Source: Ophryocystis elektroscirrha
Taxonomy: Eukaryota; Apicomplexa; Conoidasida; Neogregarinorida; Ophryocystidae
Direction: 5' to 3'
Assembly (NCBI GenBank): GCA_030141585.1
Contig: JAQIFP010000021.1
Span: forward strand, 25,861-89,860
Length of the DNA stretch: 64,000 nt
Part shown: piece after piece, positions 22,942 to 37,500 of the stretch
Layout of the letters: each line of letters begins with the position of its first letter
How positions within the stretch are numbered: position 1 is the stretch's first letter
Program-made: the position numbers and the translations under genes
Notes under the pieces: generated by a model
The model's input: the letters and a program-made list of their open reading frames with translations, nothing else
Told to the model about the DNA's origin: nothing
Databases searched by the model: none

Positions 22942-25900
22942 CTAAGCTAAATTGATGAATGTATTGGTATCAGTGGGATGTGCTATTTCATAAGATTGGC
23001 AATTGGCTACTACACAGATGCGTGAAACAGCCTCTTGAGCTATTTCCGTCCAACCTAAGTGTTGTTTCAACCCCCATAAACGAAGAACGCGAAGTACATC
23101 AGGAGAGCGAAACGAGTTATCTGGTTGAGACAGTTGACCGATTTTGAAACCGTTTAAAGAAGGGTCAAAACATTGAGATGGTGTTCTTAGGGGAAGGATT
23201 TCCTGGTCGTCGTAATCAATGCCAGGAAATTTGGTAGGTATGAATGGTAAAGAAGAGCATATATCACGAAATCGTATGATATACTTATCTGATCCTCTAC
23301 CAAGTATTTTACATAGGAATAACATCAAAGTAACAAAATGGGGAATTAATTGCAACTCTCTGGATGGAATAGTTAACCAGTGAGGAAATAAGACATTTGA
23401 ATATATATCGAATAAGTTAATAAATTGAAACATTCCATTCTTAAAATTCTTTTTCTTTTGATTCACTTCAACAAACAAATTAGTCTTTTCTTCAAAAAGA
23501 CTGTTATCAAATAAAGGCAATAAGAAGTCATCAATCAGTATCACTCGATGACCCAATAGTTGACATTGAGCAACGGCTTCATATAAAACGTTTTTCTTGT
23601 TCTTAAATATATGAGCTTCGGTATCATTTAGAATCAGAAATGAAGCATCACAGGGCCGATAAGGAGGAAGAATCATTTTATCACTGTCTCGAGCTTTTAT
23701 CTTCATAGAGCGAAATTCATTATAGCCGGCTAAACGTCTTGCAACCAGATTGCCATTTTGAGGCTGCCGTATTAAAACTTTTTGGTCCTAAAACCAAAAA
23801 ATTAAGTATATTTTATCTATGAATCTAATTAATTAATTTCTCAATATATCATTATTTTAATATTTAACCAATTATATAGTAATTTAGGCTTTGACGATAA
23901 AATACCTTTATATTCATAATAAAGGACTTCAATATACATTGAAAAGCAGGAGAAGTATTCTTCACTTCAGGCCACATACTATAATAATTTTGTAATATAA
24001 GTTGACTAGCTCTATCGTAATCTTCAAAACTAATTTTTCCCAATAGCTGCTCTTCATTTAAACTTTGCAAAGCATCATTTGTTATTTGACTGAAAGCTAA
24101 AATTACCTTTGCGTATAATTCAGCTAAACCGTAGGATATTAAAAGATGATTCCATTCACTCCATTTTTGAGCTTGTCCATCTAAACATATGTATTATCAA
24201 TCATAATGTCTTTGACTATATAATGCTTCATCTACGTCATAAAAACTATTCATTAAAAAACAGGGAACTATATTAACCATTCAAAAAATATATATGGACA
24301 TACTGTATATATATATATATTCATATATTGCAAAGATATATTTATAAATTATATATATTATATGTATATTGTATACATATTGTATATATATCGTATATAT
24401 TGTATATATAATGTATATATATTGTATATATATTATATATATAATGTATGTATATTGGATATATATTATATATATAATGTATATATATTGTATAGATATT
24501 GTATATATATTGTATATATTTATTTATTATATATATTATATATATTGTGTATACTGTATAAATTGTATATATTGTATATATATACATATATTGTATATGT
24601 ATATGTATACATGCAGTGTAACTATATAAAAAAATTTGTAAATACCTGTATTGTCTAATGCAAGCCATAGAGATCTCCTGTTATCAGTAAGCTGGAATGT
24701 TGCATGTATGTGTATGGGCAAACCGCTGTTTACGTCTGGTAAAGGAAGAAAAGAAAATGTTTTTCCTTTGCGATTAAATGCATTTGTTAATATTGAAGAA
24801 TCAATTGCCCATGAAATTTGAGAGTTGGAAGATTCAGATTCAAAAACTGGAGAAGATTTAAATAATGATGGGGAATCTGAAGATTGAGAAGTGCTTTTAT
24901 GAACACTTTTATTTTCGTTTTTTATGGGTAATTTTTGTTTTTCTTTTTTCCTTTGTATATGGGGAGGTTTTACCATTAAACCAATTCCTACAATCGGTAG
25001 AATTTTCGTATAATGCAAATATGGTAAAAAGTCTGGATTCGATATCAAGCGAACGGCTAGTAACCAATCAGATGTTTTGATACACACATCATATTGACCA
25101 GTGTCGATATTAGGTCCTCCTAAGTATTCTACTTCTTCGATCTAATCATAATTCAAATATATAATATGTCAACTCTGTATAGCAATCTAAAACATACTCT
25201 TTATTCATCAACATAATATATAGTAATATAAAAACAATTAAAAGCTTATAAAACAAATACATATATGTATATATTTATGTGTATATATATATTTATATGT
25301 ATAAAAATGTATAATTATAAATATATACACTGATGTAGCTATATATTGATATATATACAAGTTTATACATACATAAAGACATATACATATAAATATATAT
25401 ATGTATATATATATGTATATACATAAAAGTATATATATATACTCATAATAATATTATATACATAAAAATATAACATGTATTAGACTATTATATGTATGAA
25501 TATAAATGTAACTGACATCAGTAATATTTTGTTGACTAGAAATATTTATATAATACTGAATATAGTGAATGTTTATATAGTGTGATATGAAGATTTGATA
25601 TTCCCATAAGTAATGAATATTTGAAATTATACTCTAAAGTATTTAAGAGTAAAGAATATTTTTTTTCATTGTAAAGATTTTTATAAGTACGTAATTAATA
25701 TATGACGCACCACATATCGACCGAATATTTCAGGAAAGTGACTTGCATCTGCTTGGCAGTATGTGCTTTTGAGATCAAGGCCAAATTTGTTTTGACTCTC
25801 AAGATATTTGCGTAAACTGTATCTTGTATCTCGAGTCCATCCAGAATCATTTTTGGCAGCTGTGATAGAACAGCTGTATATTTGAAGTAAGTCGTCTTCA

Positions 25901-27212
25901 GATTCAGGCCATCTAATACAAATAATATATTTTTCTTACATCAGCTAGTATATACTTGTGAACACTAACTTCCATTTGTACTATTGAAATATATATAGGG
26001 ATATTTGGGTGTAAATATATAAAAATATATTTTACTATGTTGTATAATGGGAGACTATTTAAATTAAGTATATATATTAAATATATATATTAAACATATA
26101 TATTAAATATATATATTAAATGTATATGTTAAATATATATATGTATATGTATATAATAGTACAACATATATATATATATATAACATAAATATTCATTTTG
26201 GACACTTTACTTTAAGGTATTCATAACGTTCAGTATCGACTAATGGATCTCACCTCCATAACTCAATTTTCTTAATAGATTGTAAAAATAAGAGACAGTC
26301 AGCAGCTTCCTTGCGAAATTTGTGCAAATAGCCCAAAGCCTTGGAAGTTGTATATTCATAAGGGGCAAAAGAAGATGCACGTGCCCATCTACCTGTAGTT
26401 AAATAAATTAAACAATTACAGTACCCATTCTTAACGGTAAACGAAACAAAGTTCCTTGATAATTGTTAGTTTTCTTCGAAAAACCCAAAACATTATCTAA
26501 TGCTGTAAAAAGATCGTCAAACGGATCAAATGAATCACAAGGCAAATTGAACGCAGCTCCACCGTTTTCTGTTAAACACCAATCAGGATCTAAGAATGCT
26601 GCTCTAGACCCCGACACTAAAGTTAAAACATCTAAAAAAAAATATCATACTCTAAGTATATATACCTGTTATGTGGAAATACGAACGACTTCCCATTCCA
26701 AATTTACCAATTTTGCCCGGTACACTAATTTTACTGCTTTCAAACATGTTTTGTAAACTAGTCCAATCGCTTGGTTGGAATACAGAGTCATTATGAAATA
26801 AAATAGCTGGTCCCTAAAAAAATTATTCTGATACAATTTTTTTTTGTATTAAATAAAACCCGCTCTAACGTTAAATATAATAATATAACAAAAATTTGAA
26901 ACTAATTTTTTTTTCTATATAATATCAATAAAAACGTGTATTTACCATGAATCGGTCAAAACGGGAATGAGATGATCTGTGTATTCTTTCATCTAAAATT
27001 ATTCGAAATACGGAGGCTTTCGCATCATCAGCGTTCTGCAGAGCTTCAATAAATATTTGAGATCCTTCGGGATAGTTTTCTAAAATTTTTTTTAAATGTT
27101 GACTTGGTGGAGGAGAACGTAATGAAAAAGAAGTACATTTTTTTTTTTGTACTTTGGTTAATGATTCAGCAGAAGTTGAACATAAAGTATCAGATTCACA
27201 CTCGCTATGCAT
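22942..27212 (-). CDS. Sacsin-type protein with HSP90-like ATPase fold
   Basis: Minus-strand exons: 26946-27212, 26666-26813, 26425-26631, 26254-26392, 25714-25912, 24646-25141, 23906-24180, 22942-23787; about 858 residues. It holds one sacsin repeat-type unit. The GHKL ATP-binding motifs are EALQNADDAKAS (Asn for Mg) and GKIGKFGMGSRSYFHITD. Further on, GKTFSFLPLPDV..GLPIHIHA and the C-terminal LRVLRLWGLKQHLGW also match the sacsin/NOV layout. Such proteins act as chaperone-like ATPases. ATG at 27212 is the first in frame; the frame is open further 5'. Introns include 32- and 34-bp ones plus large TA-rich ones (up to 801 bp). The donor after 25714 could be three bases further on. Confidence 0.83.
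24280..24640 (-). repeat. TA/TTGTATA microsatellite in sacsin-like intron
   Basis: Degenerate TATATTGTATATATA units over about 350 bp. They are open in several frames on both strands only because the unit lacks stops. Non-coding. Confidence 0.7.
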
Positions 27213-27643
27213 ATTTGGTGCATATACCACAAAAAAACTTTTGCTTGCATGCGCATGTTTAACATATATAATTATGCTTAGCTTTAACTGTAAAGTCTAT
27301 TCTTCGACTTAAATATCTTTGTATCTATGAATATTACACAAATCTTTTTTTTTTTATTTTTACTATTCACTTTGTTTATACTTGTGTATAAAATTAATAA
27401 AATGTAAAAAAGTGTCATTTCACATTATTATTAAGAAACTTTTAAATCTGATAATAATTTGTATTTTCAATATACCAATATATTTATAATACACTTTTTT
27501 TTCAAGTATCTTATTTACCCTTTTTTTTTTTTTCAAGTAATTATACCGAATAAAATTTAAATGTTTTACGATTTTATTTATAGGGGTTTTTTTTTTAATT
27601 TTTAATAGTATTAATAATTAATAGAGGCTATTTTTAGGACACA
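27213..27643. other. Divergent intergenic between sacsin-like gene and CCDC124
   Basis: About 430 bp, T-rich, with homopolymer runs of 8-12 T. No element recognised beyond serving as the shared upstream region of two divergent genes. Confidence 0.4.
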
Positions 27644-28736
27644 ATGCCAAATTGGCGTGGAAGAAATCTTAAAGCTCTTGAGGCGCAAGCTGCAAAAAAG
27701 GCTGTAAAAGATGCTAAATTACAGAAAGAAAATGAACAAAGAGAAAATCAGAAATGGAAGGATGAAGTTACTGAGCAAGTTCAAAAAAAAAAAGTATTTT
27801 TTTTTCTTTTTTTTTTTTCATTTTTAGGATGATCTTTTGAAAAAAAAACAAGAAAAGTCACACCGAAAAGCAGAACTTCGGAAGTTAGCTCAGGAAGAAG
27901 AAGCCACAACAAAAGACGTTAAATCTGTAATTAATATAATACACTATTTACTTTATCTATTCTTCATAATATTAGTGTCAAGATTAATTATTAAAAAATA
28001 AATTTGCTCTTAATGTATTATACAATGTTTACGCCTCAAACATATAATAACATATGAAATTTTATTAGTTAAATGATTTTGTTTATTACATAGGTATATT
28101 ACGCATACTATACGTTCATTATGTATATATATGTGTAAAAAAAAACATACTTAGTGTTATATATTTATTATAATAAAAAAAATTACCTTAATTGTTGCAT
28201 GGTAGGCTAATGAATTATATATATGGTATATAAACAATCTAAATATAGAATAATTGTGTGAACCTATACACATTTATACTTTGTGATAATTGATAACTGA
28301 CATATATATATCTATATATATATGTATGTATATACCAGTCAATACGTATGTATGTTTATTTATGTATGTATGTATTTTTATGTATGTATGTATGTTTATA
28401 AGTATATAATTATGTATATATATCTCTGCATATAAATATCTGCATATATATATATATAGATACATTCAAGTTTAATTTGTGTTTTCATATACTTATATAT
28501 ATGTATGAATATATATCTATATATATATGTGTATATAGGTATATATATGTATAGATATGTAAATTTATTTATAAATATGTATATATTTGTATATGTATAA
28601 ATATATATTATGTAATCTAATGTACGTATATAAATGTATATATAAATCTATGTATACATATCTATGTATATATATATGTGTATATATATATGTATATATA
28701 TTCAAGTATATAGATCTATGTTAATTTATGTATTTT

Positions 28737-28805
<69 letters not shown>

Positions 28806-29991
28806 TTATATATCTATAAATTTGTATGTTTATGTATTTGTATATATGTAACTATATATATATATATATATATGTATGTGTATGTTAGAATTAAAGCATA
28901 TTATTCCATATAATAATTTATGGGTTTCAGGCGGTAAAACCTCAAAAAGAAAAGATTACAAGAGCTGAAATACAGCAAAAGCTTTTGACTGCCTCTATAC
29001 GTGAATCCAAAAAAAAAATTGTAATTTTTTTATTTTTACAAGCACCTTTAAGGATATAGAAGAAACTTCAAATCAGTCTCTTTTGTTTGAGAACGTTAAC
29101 AAGCTTCGAGCAGAAGAACGTCGCAAAGCATACGAGCAAAATCAAGAGCTTATATATGGTACTCACACTTGCACTATATCTACAATTAATATATATATAT
29201 GACATACATGAATACATTGAGATGTATTTGATATGTATATAAATTTGCACATATTTGTGTATATTGAGATATATACACATATGTGAAAATAATTAAATAT
29301 ATAAACATACACATATTCATTTACATATATGTGGTTGCATAATTTTATATTAAATTTACATAATCTTTTTTTTACTAATGGTAGAAGCATACAGACATTT
29401 GTGTTCATTATATATAAATTATTTTATAAATGTAAAATTTGTACATATGAGAAGAATTTATGATAATTTACGTTATATTGAACATGTGAACGTTAAGTTG
29501 TGGCCATCTATATAATTTTATTTGTGTAGCTGAGGACATTGATGAATACTTTGCTCAAATTGACGATACACCTGTGGATAGAGCTCCAGAGAAAAGGATG
29601 AAAGCGGTAATTTTCTAATAAATTTTAACACTCAACAGCAATTTGCCGCATATCAAGAAGAATGGCTTCCTAAACTGAAAAAAGAGGTACTTTATTTCTC
29701 CATAGTTAACTTTAATACAGTTCCCCCAGCTAAAGTATTCTCAGCTTAAAGATCGATTATGGAAACAGGTATTTTATCATAAACAATACTTTCAATTAAC
29801 TAATAGACAAAAATTTTATTATTTAATATTATTACAATTTTTATAGTATTATTAATAAAATAATATTTAGTTCCTTGAAGATCATTTTTACTATACTAAA
29901 TATCATCAAAATTTGTATCTACTGTACACTGCATAACTTATATTTATAAACAATTAAAAATATACAAATATATATATACATATATATACAA

Positions 29992-30037
<46 letters not shown>

Positions 30038-30188
30038 GAAAATATACAATATTTTTGTGTTATTAATCAATATAGACACATAGCTTTATTTATATTAGCA
30101 ATGATGTACAATGTCTTTTATTATTTAGTGGCTCAAAGCACCTGAGAATCCTGTGAATCAAGTTCAAGCAACAAAACCCTTGATTTAA
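27644..30188 (+). CDS. CCDC124: CCDC124/Lso2-type ribosome-associated factor
   Basis: Small basic helical protein that in other eukaryotes binds idle 80S ribosomes and helps them recover. Exons 27644-27793, 27828-27926, 28931-29020, 29053-29158, 29530-29606, 29639-29686, 29721-29768, 30129-30188; 225 residues, as in human (223). Seen: an N-terminal Lys/Glu-rich helix ([19 protein letters not shown]) and the diagnostic C-terminus [19 protein letters not shown], then [12 protein letters not shown], then [11 protein letters not shown]. Four introns are 32-34 bp; the intron at 27927-28930 (1 kb) is a TATG/TA microsatellite field. The 11-A run closing exon 1 could be miscounted without changing the call. 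Confidence 0.9.
28280..28880 (+). repeat. ATGTATGTATAT microsatellite field in CCDC124 intron 2
   Basis: Short ATGTATGTATATAT units, best ordered at 28735-28805, within TA-rich sequence. No coding content. Confidence 0.6.
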
Positions 30189-30507
30189 GTTTATCGTTGA
30201 ACAGAAATATGTTTAATTATTTGTTTAACTCCCAAAGGCTTAAAGCCGTTTAGAATATTAGTTTTAACGTTTGAGACTCACTGAATAATTTTTTATATGC
30301 AGTGCATATTTAATCTAGACATGCTGCCCTTTTATAATGACTGTATTTTTCAGTTTAAATATGACACTTTTTTTATATATATATATAGGGAAACGGATAA
30401 TATAAAACATACATATATATATAGATATATGTATGTATATAAATATATATGTATATTTGTGCATAAATGCATACACTATCATATATGTAAGTGTTTCCAT
30501 GTACATA

Positions 30508-30557
<50 letters not shown>

Positions 30558-30886
30558 ATTATAATAACATCGACCTATACATGCATGGATTTTTAATTCA
30601 TGTTGATATATGGGCGCTTAGATATGCATGTATTTATGATTATTTTTTTACACATCCGTATGGACTCCTTAATTTGATTATGAAGCTATAAATATTTATG
30701 CATTGAATGCGTATTATATCCGTGTATATATATCATATATACTTACATAATTCCATATTTGTGAATTTATATATATATATATATTTATATGAGTAAATAT
30801 ATTTATATATATATTGTTATATATGTATAGACAGATATTAGTGCTAGTAATCAAAACAGTTTCTATTGAGCAATATTAATTTGTAC

Positions 30887-30930
<44 letters not shown>

Positions 30931-31074
30931 TAATTAATTATAATTATTAAAAAAAGTAAAATATATTTGATTCTTATGTTTAAAAATATTTATTGTAAGA
31001 ATTGCGAGATAATTATAATTTTGCCTATACTTCCATAATTTTTTTTTTTTTTTTTTTTTTCTAATATGTAATCA
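30189..31074. other. Intergenic, microsatellite-rich
   Basis: About 890 bp between CCDC124 and GPATCH1. It contains pure TA runs (around 30506-30555 and 30895-30924) and a T23 tract just before the GPATCH1 ATG. No gene seen. Confidence 0.5.
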
Positions 31075-34044
31075 ATGGCAAAGATAAATGTTAGTGGATT
31101 TCCATCTAAGTTTTTGGGACGTCCTCTAAACAAATTGGATATAGATGAAGTCAAAATTGACGAGTCTGTTGCACAACTTGTAAGAGAAAGAAAAATTTCT
31201 AGAGAAACTGCACTGAATTTGAGTATTCCTAAAGCTCAAAAAAGTTTAAGCACTGAAACCCAATATGTTCGAGACGAGCAGGGTAGAAAAAGATTCCATG
31301 GTGCTTTCACGGGCGGATTTTCCGCTGGATATTTTAATACTGTTGGATCTGCGGAAGGCTGGAAACCTACAGAATTTATTTCGTCTAAATCTAGCCAAGC
31401 AAAATATGCTCAAAACTGTACTGAGTTTTATATGGATGAAGAAGATTTTCAGACTTTCGATTTAAACAAAGTTAGAAAAAAAAAAGAAGAATTCGAGCGT
31501 ACTAAAAATCTGAACCATGAAGTAGAAGAGGATGACAGAAAGTACAAGAGTTTATTAGATGAATTATTTGTAGAAATCAATGTTGATATCGGATATGAAA
31601 TAATGAGAAATTTAGGATGGAAAGAAGGTACTTTATTATTTACACCAAAAGTTTGTCGAGCTCCACCAACACAAGAAAAAAAAAAATATGTTGGTCCTCC
31701 ACTCCCGCCTCAAATGAAGCGAGATTCAAATAAAGTTCAAAATGATAAAGTTCCTTTAATAAATCCACTAATAGAGCCATTTTATAAAATCCCTTTAGAT
31801 GAAGAAATAATGTGGTTTGAAGATTGTAGAGCAATAGATTTACAAAGCTTAAAATACATTCAAAATCCGTTACAATTATTAGCAAATAATAATTATGGAC
31901 GAGGGTATATACCAAAAAAAAAAAAAAAAAAAAGCATAAAAAAAAGATCTACATCTGATGCGTTTGGTATTGGTGTTTTAGAAGATTCCGAAACTTGGGA
32001 TGATATTTATGATATAAGTTATGATTCAAGAGAAAACAAAAAAAAAGCGATCGAAAATATGTCGAGCTCCGATGAAGATGTTGAAGCACCTCCACCTCCA
32101 CTCGAATTTGTTGAAGCCGAACACAATTATGACGAATTACTTCTAAAAGATCCAGTTCTTTTATCAATGATCAAATATTTGAAGATAGAAGATCCTCCAG
32201 AAGACTTTAGAGGATTTTACGAACCTGATGAAGAAGAAAACTTATTTAATCATCAATTAGAGACAGGTGAATTGGAACCAGGATTGATTCGAGACATTTT
32301 CGAGCATGTTAAAAAATATTTTCATATAGAAGAAAAAGATAAAGAGATAGATAAATTACTTCATGAGCCAATTGTAAAAGAGACTGTAGCAGAAAAGCCT
32401 TTATGGTCGACAATTACAGACGATGTAAAGAAAGCCATGATTCGTAAAAAGTCATTGTTAAAATTATTTTTTTTAGAAGCTGTAAGTTCGAACGTCAAAT
32501 TTGTGAAACCCCTCGAAATAATGAAATCTGTTCTACCTGAAACAAGTAAGTATTTTTTTTTTTAACTGTTCCTTAGTAAATTTTTACTACCCTAACGATG
32601 AACGAAAACAAAGCCGATATGAGCTTTTTTGCCTTGCATTGGTACTTTATACGTCTAACGTGATGTAAATATAAATAAATGTTTTATGTAGATCAATACA
32701 TATATATATTTATATAAACATATACATAGATATAATTGTATTTATTTGAATATATATGTATATATTTATATATATATATATATTTACATATAAATAAATA
32801 AATAAATATAAATTTAACATATAAAAATATATATAAATATATACAAATAAATATAAATATATATAAATACATATATTTATAAAAATATAATATGATTATA
32901 ATATTATATATATATGACTACCTAAAGTAATATATATAATAACTAAATGATTTGTTTTAATGAATTGAAATAAGTAGCGAAGTGTACGAACATGTGTATA
33001 CAATTTTTACATGGTCATCACTACTTTCAATTATAGGATGAAGAAATATCTCCTAGCCTAGCACTCAAAGCTAGCCCAGATATATCGGCTGCAGAATTAA
33101 CGGCTGAACGTAGAGATTTTGGTGAGTCTACATGTCTATTCTTTTTACGCATGTGTGTATATTTACTTACATACATATATATTTACTCATTTATTATAAT
33201 ATATATTTATGAAAACCTATAAATATATGTAAATATGTATATATGTATATATGTAAATATGTATATATGTATATATGTATATATGTATATATGTATATAT
33301 GTATATATGTATATATGTATATATGTATATATGTATATATGTATATATGTATATATGTATATATATCTATTCTTAAATATCTATATGTATTGATATATAA
33401 GATTTTTAAGTATATGATAGAATTATTTTTATTATGCAGGTAAAAATTATAATGCGTTTCGAAAACAGCATCCTTCTTTGAAGTTATTACCTTACTGCTC
33501 CAAGTTGACTAAGGAAATATTGAAATTACCAAAGGTAAATATATATACAGACACTAATGTATGTTAGGAACAAAAAGTGACTAAATTAGCCAAATCTTCA
33601 AGTAACCGCATAGACTATAATATTCGGTTTGACCCTCTTTTATATAGAAGGCTCAAACTAAGAGATCCTTGGGAAAATAAAGTAATTACTTACAGAGTAT
33701 TTATGTGTACTTTTTCATGTGTACCAATTATATTATATTTGTTTATAAAGAAAAATTTGTATATACTGAATATATTGACAATCAAATAAAGATACATATG
33801 TTTATTATGGCCTATACATATGTATTTAATTAATTGACATATATATAATTAACTGTATTCATAATTGTAATTAATGTACATATATGTATTTCTTAAAGTC
33901 CGTCTATATATTACATCACAAGATCATGTAAATATACTCCCATATGTATTTTTTTTTTATTATATTTTTTATTATATACATATATTTCATAAAATTTTGC
34001 TGTATTATTTTTATATATATATAAATTTTTACGTATTAAGCACC

Positions 34045-34093
<49 letters not shown>

Positions 34094-34470
34094 CAAAGTG
34101 TATTTATAGTTTATATGCAAAATAAATTCTTTCGGTATACGTATTTCTGGAGTTATATGTACTTATATATAAATTTGTATGCATATAAAAAACTTATGTG
34201 GAGGGGTGTACAATTTTGTATAAATAAAGTATAAACACTAAGAATGACTTTTTTTTATAGGAGTTTAATGAAAATAAGCCGAAGGAAGCAGAAAATGAAA
34301 AACTGTCAACACAAAGCTCAAAAGCATTTGTTAATGAATTATCTTCTATTTTAAAAGAGAAAAAAAAGGAAGACGAAAAAGAAGAAATAAAAATAGAGCA
34401 TAAAGAAATTATTATGGAAAATATATCAGATAGTATATTCTGTGCCGTTTTTAGCTCTGACAATATGTAA
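31075..34470 (+). CDS. GPATCH1: G-patch protein, GPATCH1/TGH homologue
   Basis: Spliceosome-associated (C-complex) G-patch factor. Exons 31075-32545, 32577-32641, 33037-33121, 33440-33534, 33568-33681, 34261-34470; 679 residues. Seen: the hallmark N-terminal block [20 protein letters not shown] continuing GYFNTVGS and GWKP, the MDEEDF motif, a G-patch ([14 protein letters not shown], then less typical), acidic/proline linkers, and the C-terminal [13 protein letters not shown] that corresponds to the family's LFKAIF segment. The G-patch is degenerate beyond its first half. Introns of 31 and 33 bp are interspersed with 318-579-bp ones. Exon 2 (65 nt) overlaps the region just after an apparent in-frame stop and is needed to join the phases. 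Confidence 0.88.
33233..33366 (+). repeat. (GTATATAT)n minisatellite in GPATCH1 intron 3
   Basis: Almost perfect 8-bp unit repeated about 15 times inside the intron. It is translatable by chance. Confidence 0.85.
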
Positions 34471-34516
34471 TACTGGACCTGATAAAAACTGTTAATATAC
34501 ATATATATATATATGT

Positions 34517-37500
34517 ATGTCATCTCTAGGTAATTATCAATATTGTATGTATTCTTCTTATGATAACTCGCCTTCAAGAAGAAACTCTTCTCATACGGTA
34601 AATATTCCAGATTCCACTCAGCAGCAACAGCAACGGTGGAATTATACTGGAAATTATGGTATGTATCACACAGGAGGCTCCCCTAATATACGAAATTACG
34701 TATACGATAGAAACGATAAAATACATGATTTATATTATATGAGACCACCGCCTCTTATGTATGATATACCACCACCTCCTAATGCCAACATTATTCCTAC
34801 ACAATTTCCTATGCCTTCTGGAGGAGCAGGAGTAGGAGCAAGTAGTTATCATATGATTCCACACTCGAACTTTGTTATAGACTCAAACAATAACGACTCG
34901 AATGCAACAAACAATAACAGGCTTTTATATGCAGTGTCGTCTAATTCTTCGTATTTACCTATTAATAATGAACCTAGTAATATTATAGATAAAACTAATA
35001 ATAATTTTAATCAAAATAATCAACAACAACAACACCGTAAATTGATTCAACAGCAGCAAAAGCCGCCAGCCTTTGTTGGTACTACGCGGAATAATAAGTC
35101 ACCATTTAGACCGTTGTCTGAAAAGCAACAATCCCTTTCGAAAATTAACAACAATAATAATAATATTAATAATAATCGCTCTAAGATTTATTCTTCTAGA
35201 AATATAACAGGTGGGTGCGGTTCCCGGCCAAGATCTAGAAATAGGTCTTCAAATGGTTTGAGGAACCGTTCCCGGAACCGTTCCTCAAATCGATCTAGAA
35301 ATCGCTCGAGAGATCATTATTCTCGAAACCTTTCAAGGAATAGATCACGAAATAAGTCACGGAATAAGTCTCGTGATAGAAAGTCACCACGTGATCGTTC
35401 TTCACGAAATAATGATAAAAATCGTAATTATTCTCGAAATCGCTCGAGAGACAACCGTAGGAACCAGAACAGGTCCAAAAACCGCTCTAATGAAAGGTAT
35501 CGTAACTATCATTCAAGTTCTGTGTTGACATCACAAACGTATTCCATGGGAGACCGTAACAGACAAACTAATTCATTATTAGGAAATAATAATCAGTTAT
35601 ATAACTCTCCTAAAAACCAATCGTCTATCATCAAAAACAGAAGTGCCTCTAATTTTTCCATTTTTACTGAACAGCCGAAAACGCCGAATGATAATGCTTG
35701 GTCTTCTTCTTATCTGGGACAACAGTCGAGTCAAAAAGAATCCAGTGTGAAGCGTCCTGTTCCAGAAATACAATTACAGCAGTCACAATTAGAAGAACAG
35801 CAAAAGCAGTTACAACAGCACATGCAACAACAACAGCAGCTGCAGCAACAAATACAACAGCAGTTACAACAATTACAGCAACAGCAGCAGCAGTTTCAAC
35901 AGTTCCAGCAGTCTCAAACAGCGGAAATAAAGTCTCAATTTCCTTCTATGCCGCCGTCGTATATTCCATATAAGCCGACAGAGGTATTTAACAAAACAGA
36001 CACTGATGTCGTCGAGCAACAATATTGTTACAACCAATATCCATATAATTATTCTGATATCTCCCGCCCTCCATATATTCAATCTACAGAAAGTAGTAAC
36101 AATAGCGTTGCTGACAATAAATCCCTTATTCATAATAGAAATAATTCTATTATAGAGAATAATAAACTATTGTCTACACCATTTACTCCTAGTACAACCG
36201 CTACCCAGAATAATTTTCCTTACAACAATAATAATAATAATAGTAATATTAATAATAATAAATTAAATAAATATGCTCCCCTCTATACAGACAGTAATGA
36301 TCTGAATGCACAGAATAAAAAATCCAATGTTTTGCAAACTTTATTAAAATTAGTGACTTCTGACAAGTTTTATGATTTAACAGCAGACTTAAATATTGAT
36401 AAGGATGAAGTTCTCCAAGAAATTCAGCAGCTTATGCATCAAAAAGAGTCTCAGTCTGATATGTTCAAGGCTAAGTCTCGTTTTGATAATCCCAAACCTG
36501 CTGAGAAGTCAAGTATCACCACACCACCAGTTTCAGAAACTAACGAAAAACCTATAGAGCCTAAAGCTTTTATACCAGTCACTACTAACAACATAGCTGA
36601 ACCATTAACTGACAGCAGTGTTATTGATAATAGGTAAAATATGCTCAACACGACATGTGATAAATCCTTCACTCGTGCGTACTTGAATCCTTACTTTACT
36701 TGCATACATTTGTACCCATATATGTATATCTATACGTCTATATATATCCATTTAGACGTATATTTAAATAAATATATGTGTGTATGTATGTTAATTCAAA
36801 CTTATCCATACATATGTTTATATGTATGTGTACATATACGTGTATATATAACTAGTTATGCGTATGCATATATATATGTCTATATCTATGGACATATGTA
36901 TGTATATATCTATGGACATATATATGTATATATCTATGGACATATATATGTATATATCTATGGACATATATATTTATATATCTATGGACATATATATGTA
37001 TATATTTATGAACATATATATGTATATATGTATGGACATATATATGTACATATCTATGGACATATGTATGTATACATGTACCTGTATGTATATATGTACT
37101 TATATGTATATGTATACGTGTTTTATATCTATTTAGACGTATGCATATATATATGTGTATATCCACTTAGACGTATGCATATATATATGTGTATATCCAC
37201 TTAGACGTATGCATATATATATGTACATATGGATGTGTTTATACGTATATATGAGAATGCATGAACAGATGTTTTTAGGAATCCATATATTAATGTGTTG
37301 ATATACTGATAAATATATTTTTATGGATATACACACATGTGTTACATTTCTGTGATGATGAATGAATCATTTACAGACGTATCATTTAATTAATTTGATC
37401 AAACAATATATTTGTCAGAAACATACAATTCTCTAATGTGGACATTTTAAGCTCAATAGCAGCCAAGCTTAATACTCATCCTAAAGACCACCTTGCTCAA

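Noticed and set aside
24342..24668. Overlapping open frames on both strands rich in Tyr/Ile
   Set aside because: They translate a TA/TTGTA microsatellite inside the sacsin-like intron; the unit simply lacks stops. The same applies to 28274-28465, 30297-30596, 33874-34120, 36641-37204, 42124-42455 and 60233-60463.
36889..37080. Regularly spaced repeats resembling a CRISPR array
   Set aside because: Eukaryotic intron; the units are contiguous 24-bp tandem repeats without unique spacers or cas genes. The same reasoning applies to 42236-42400.
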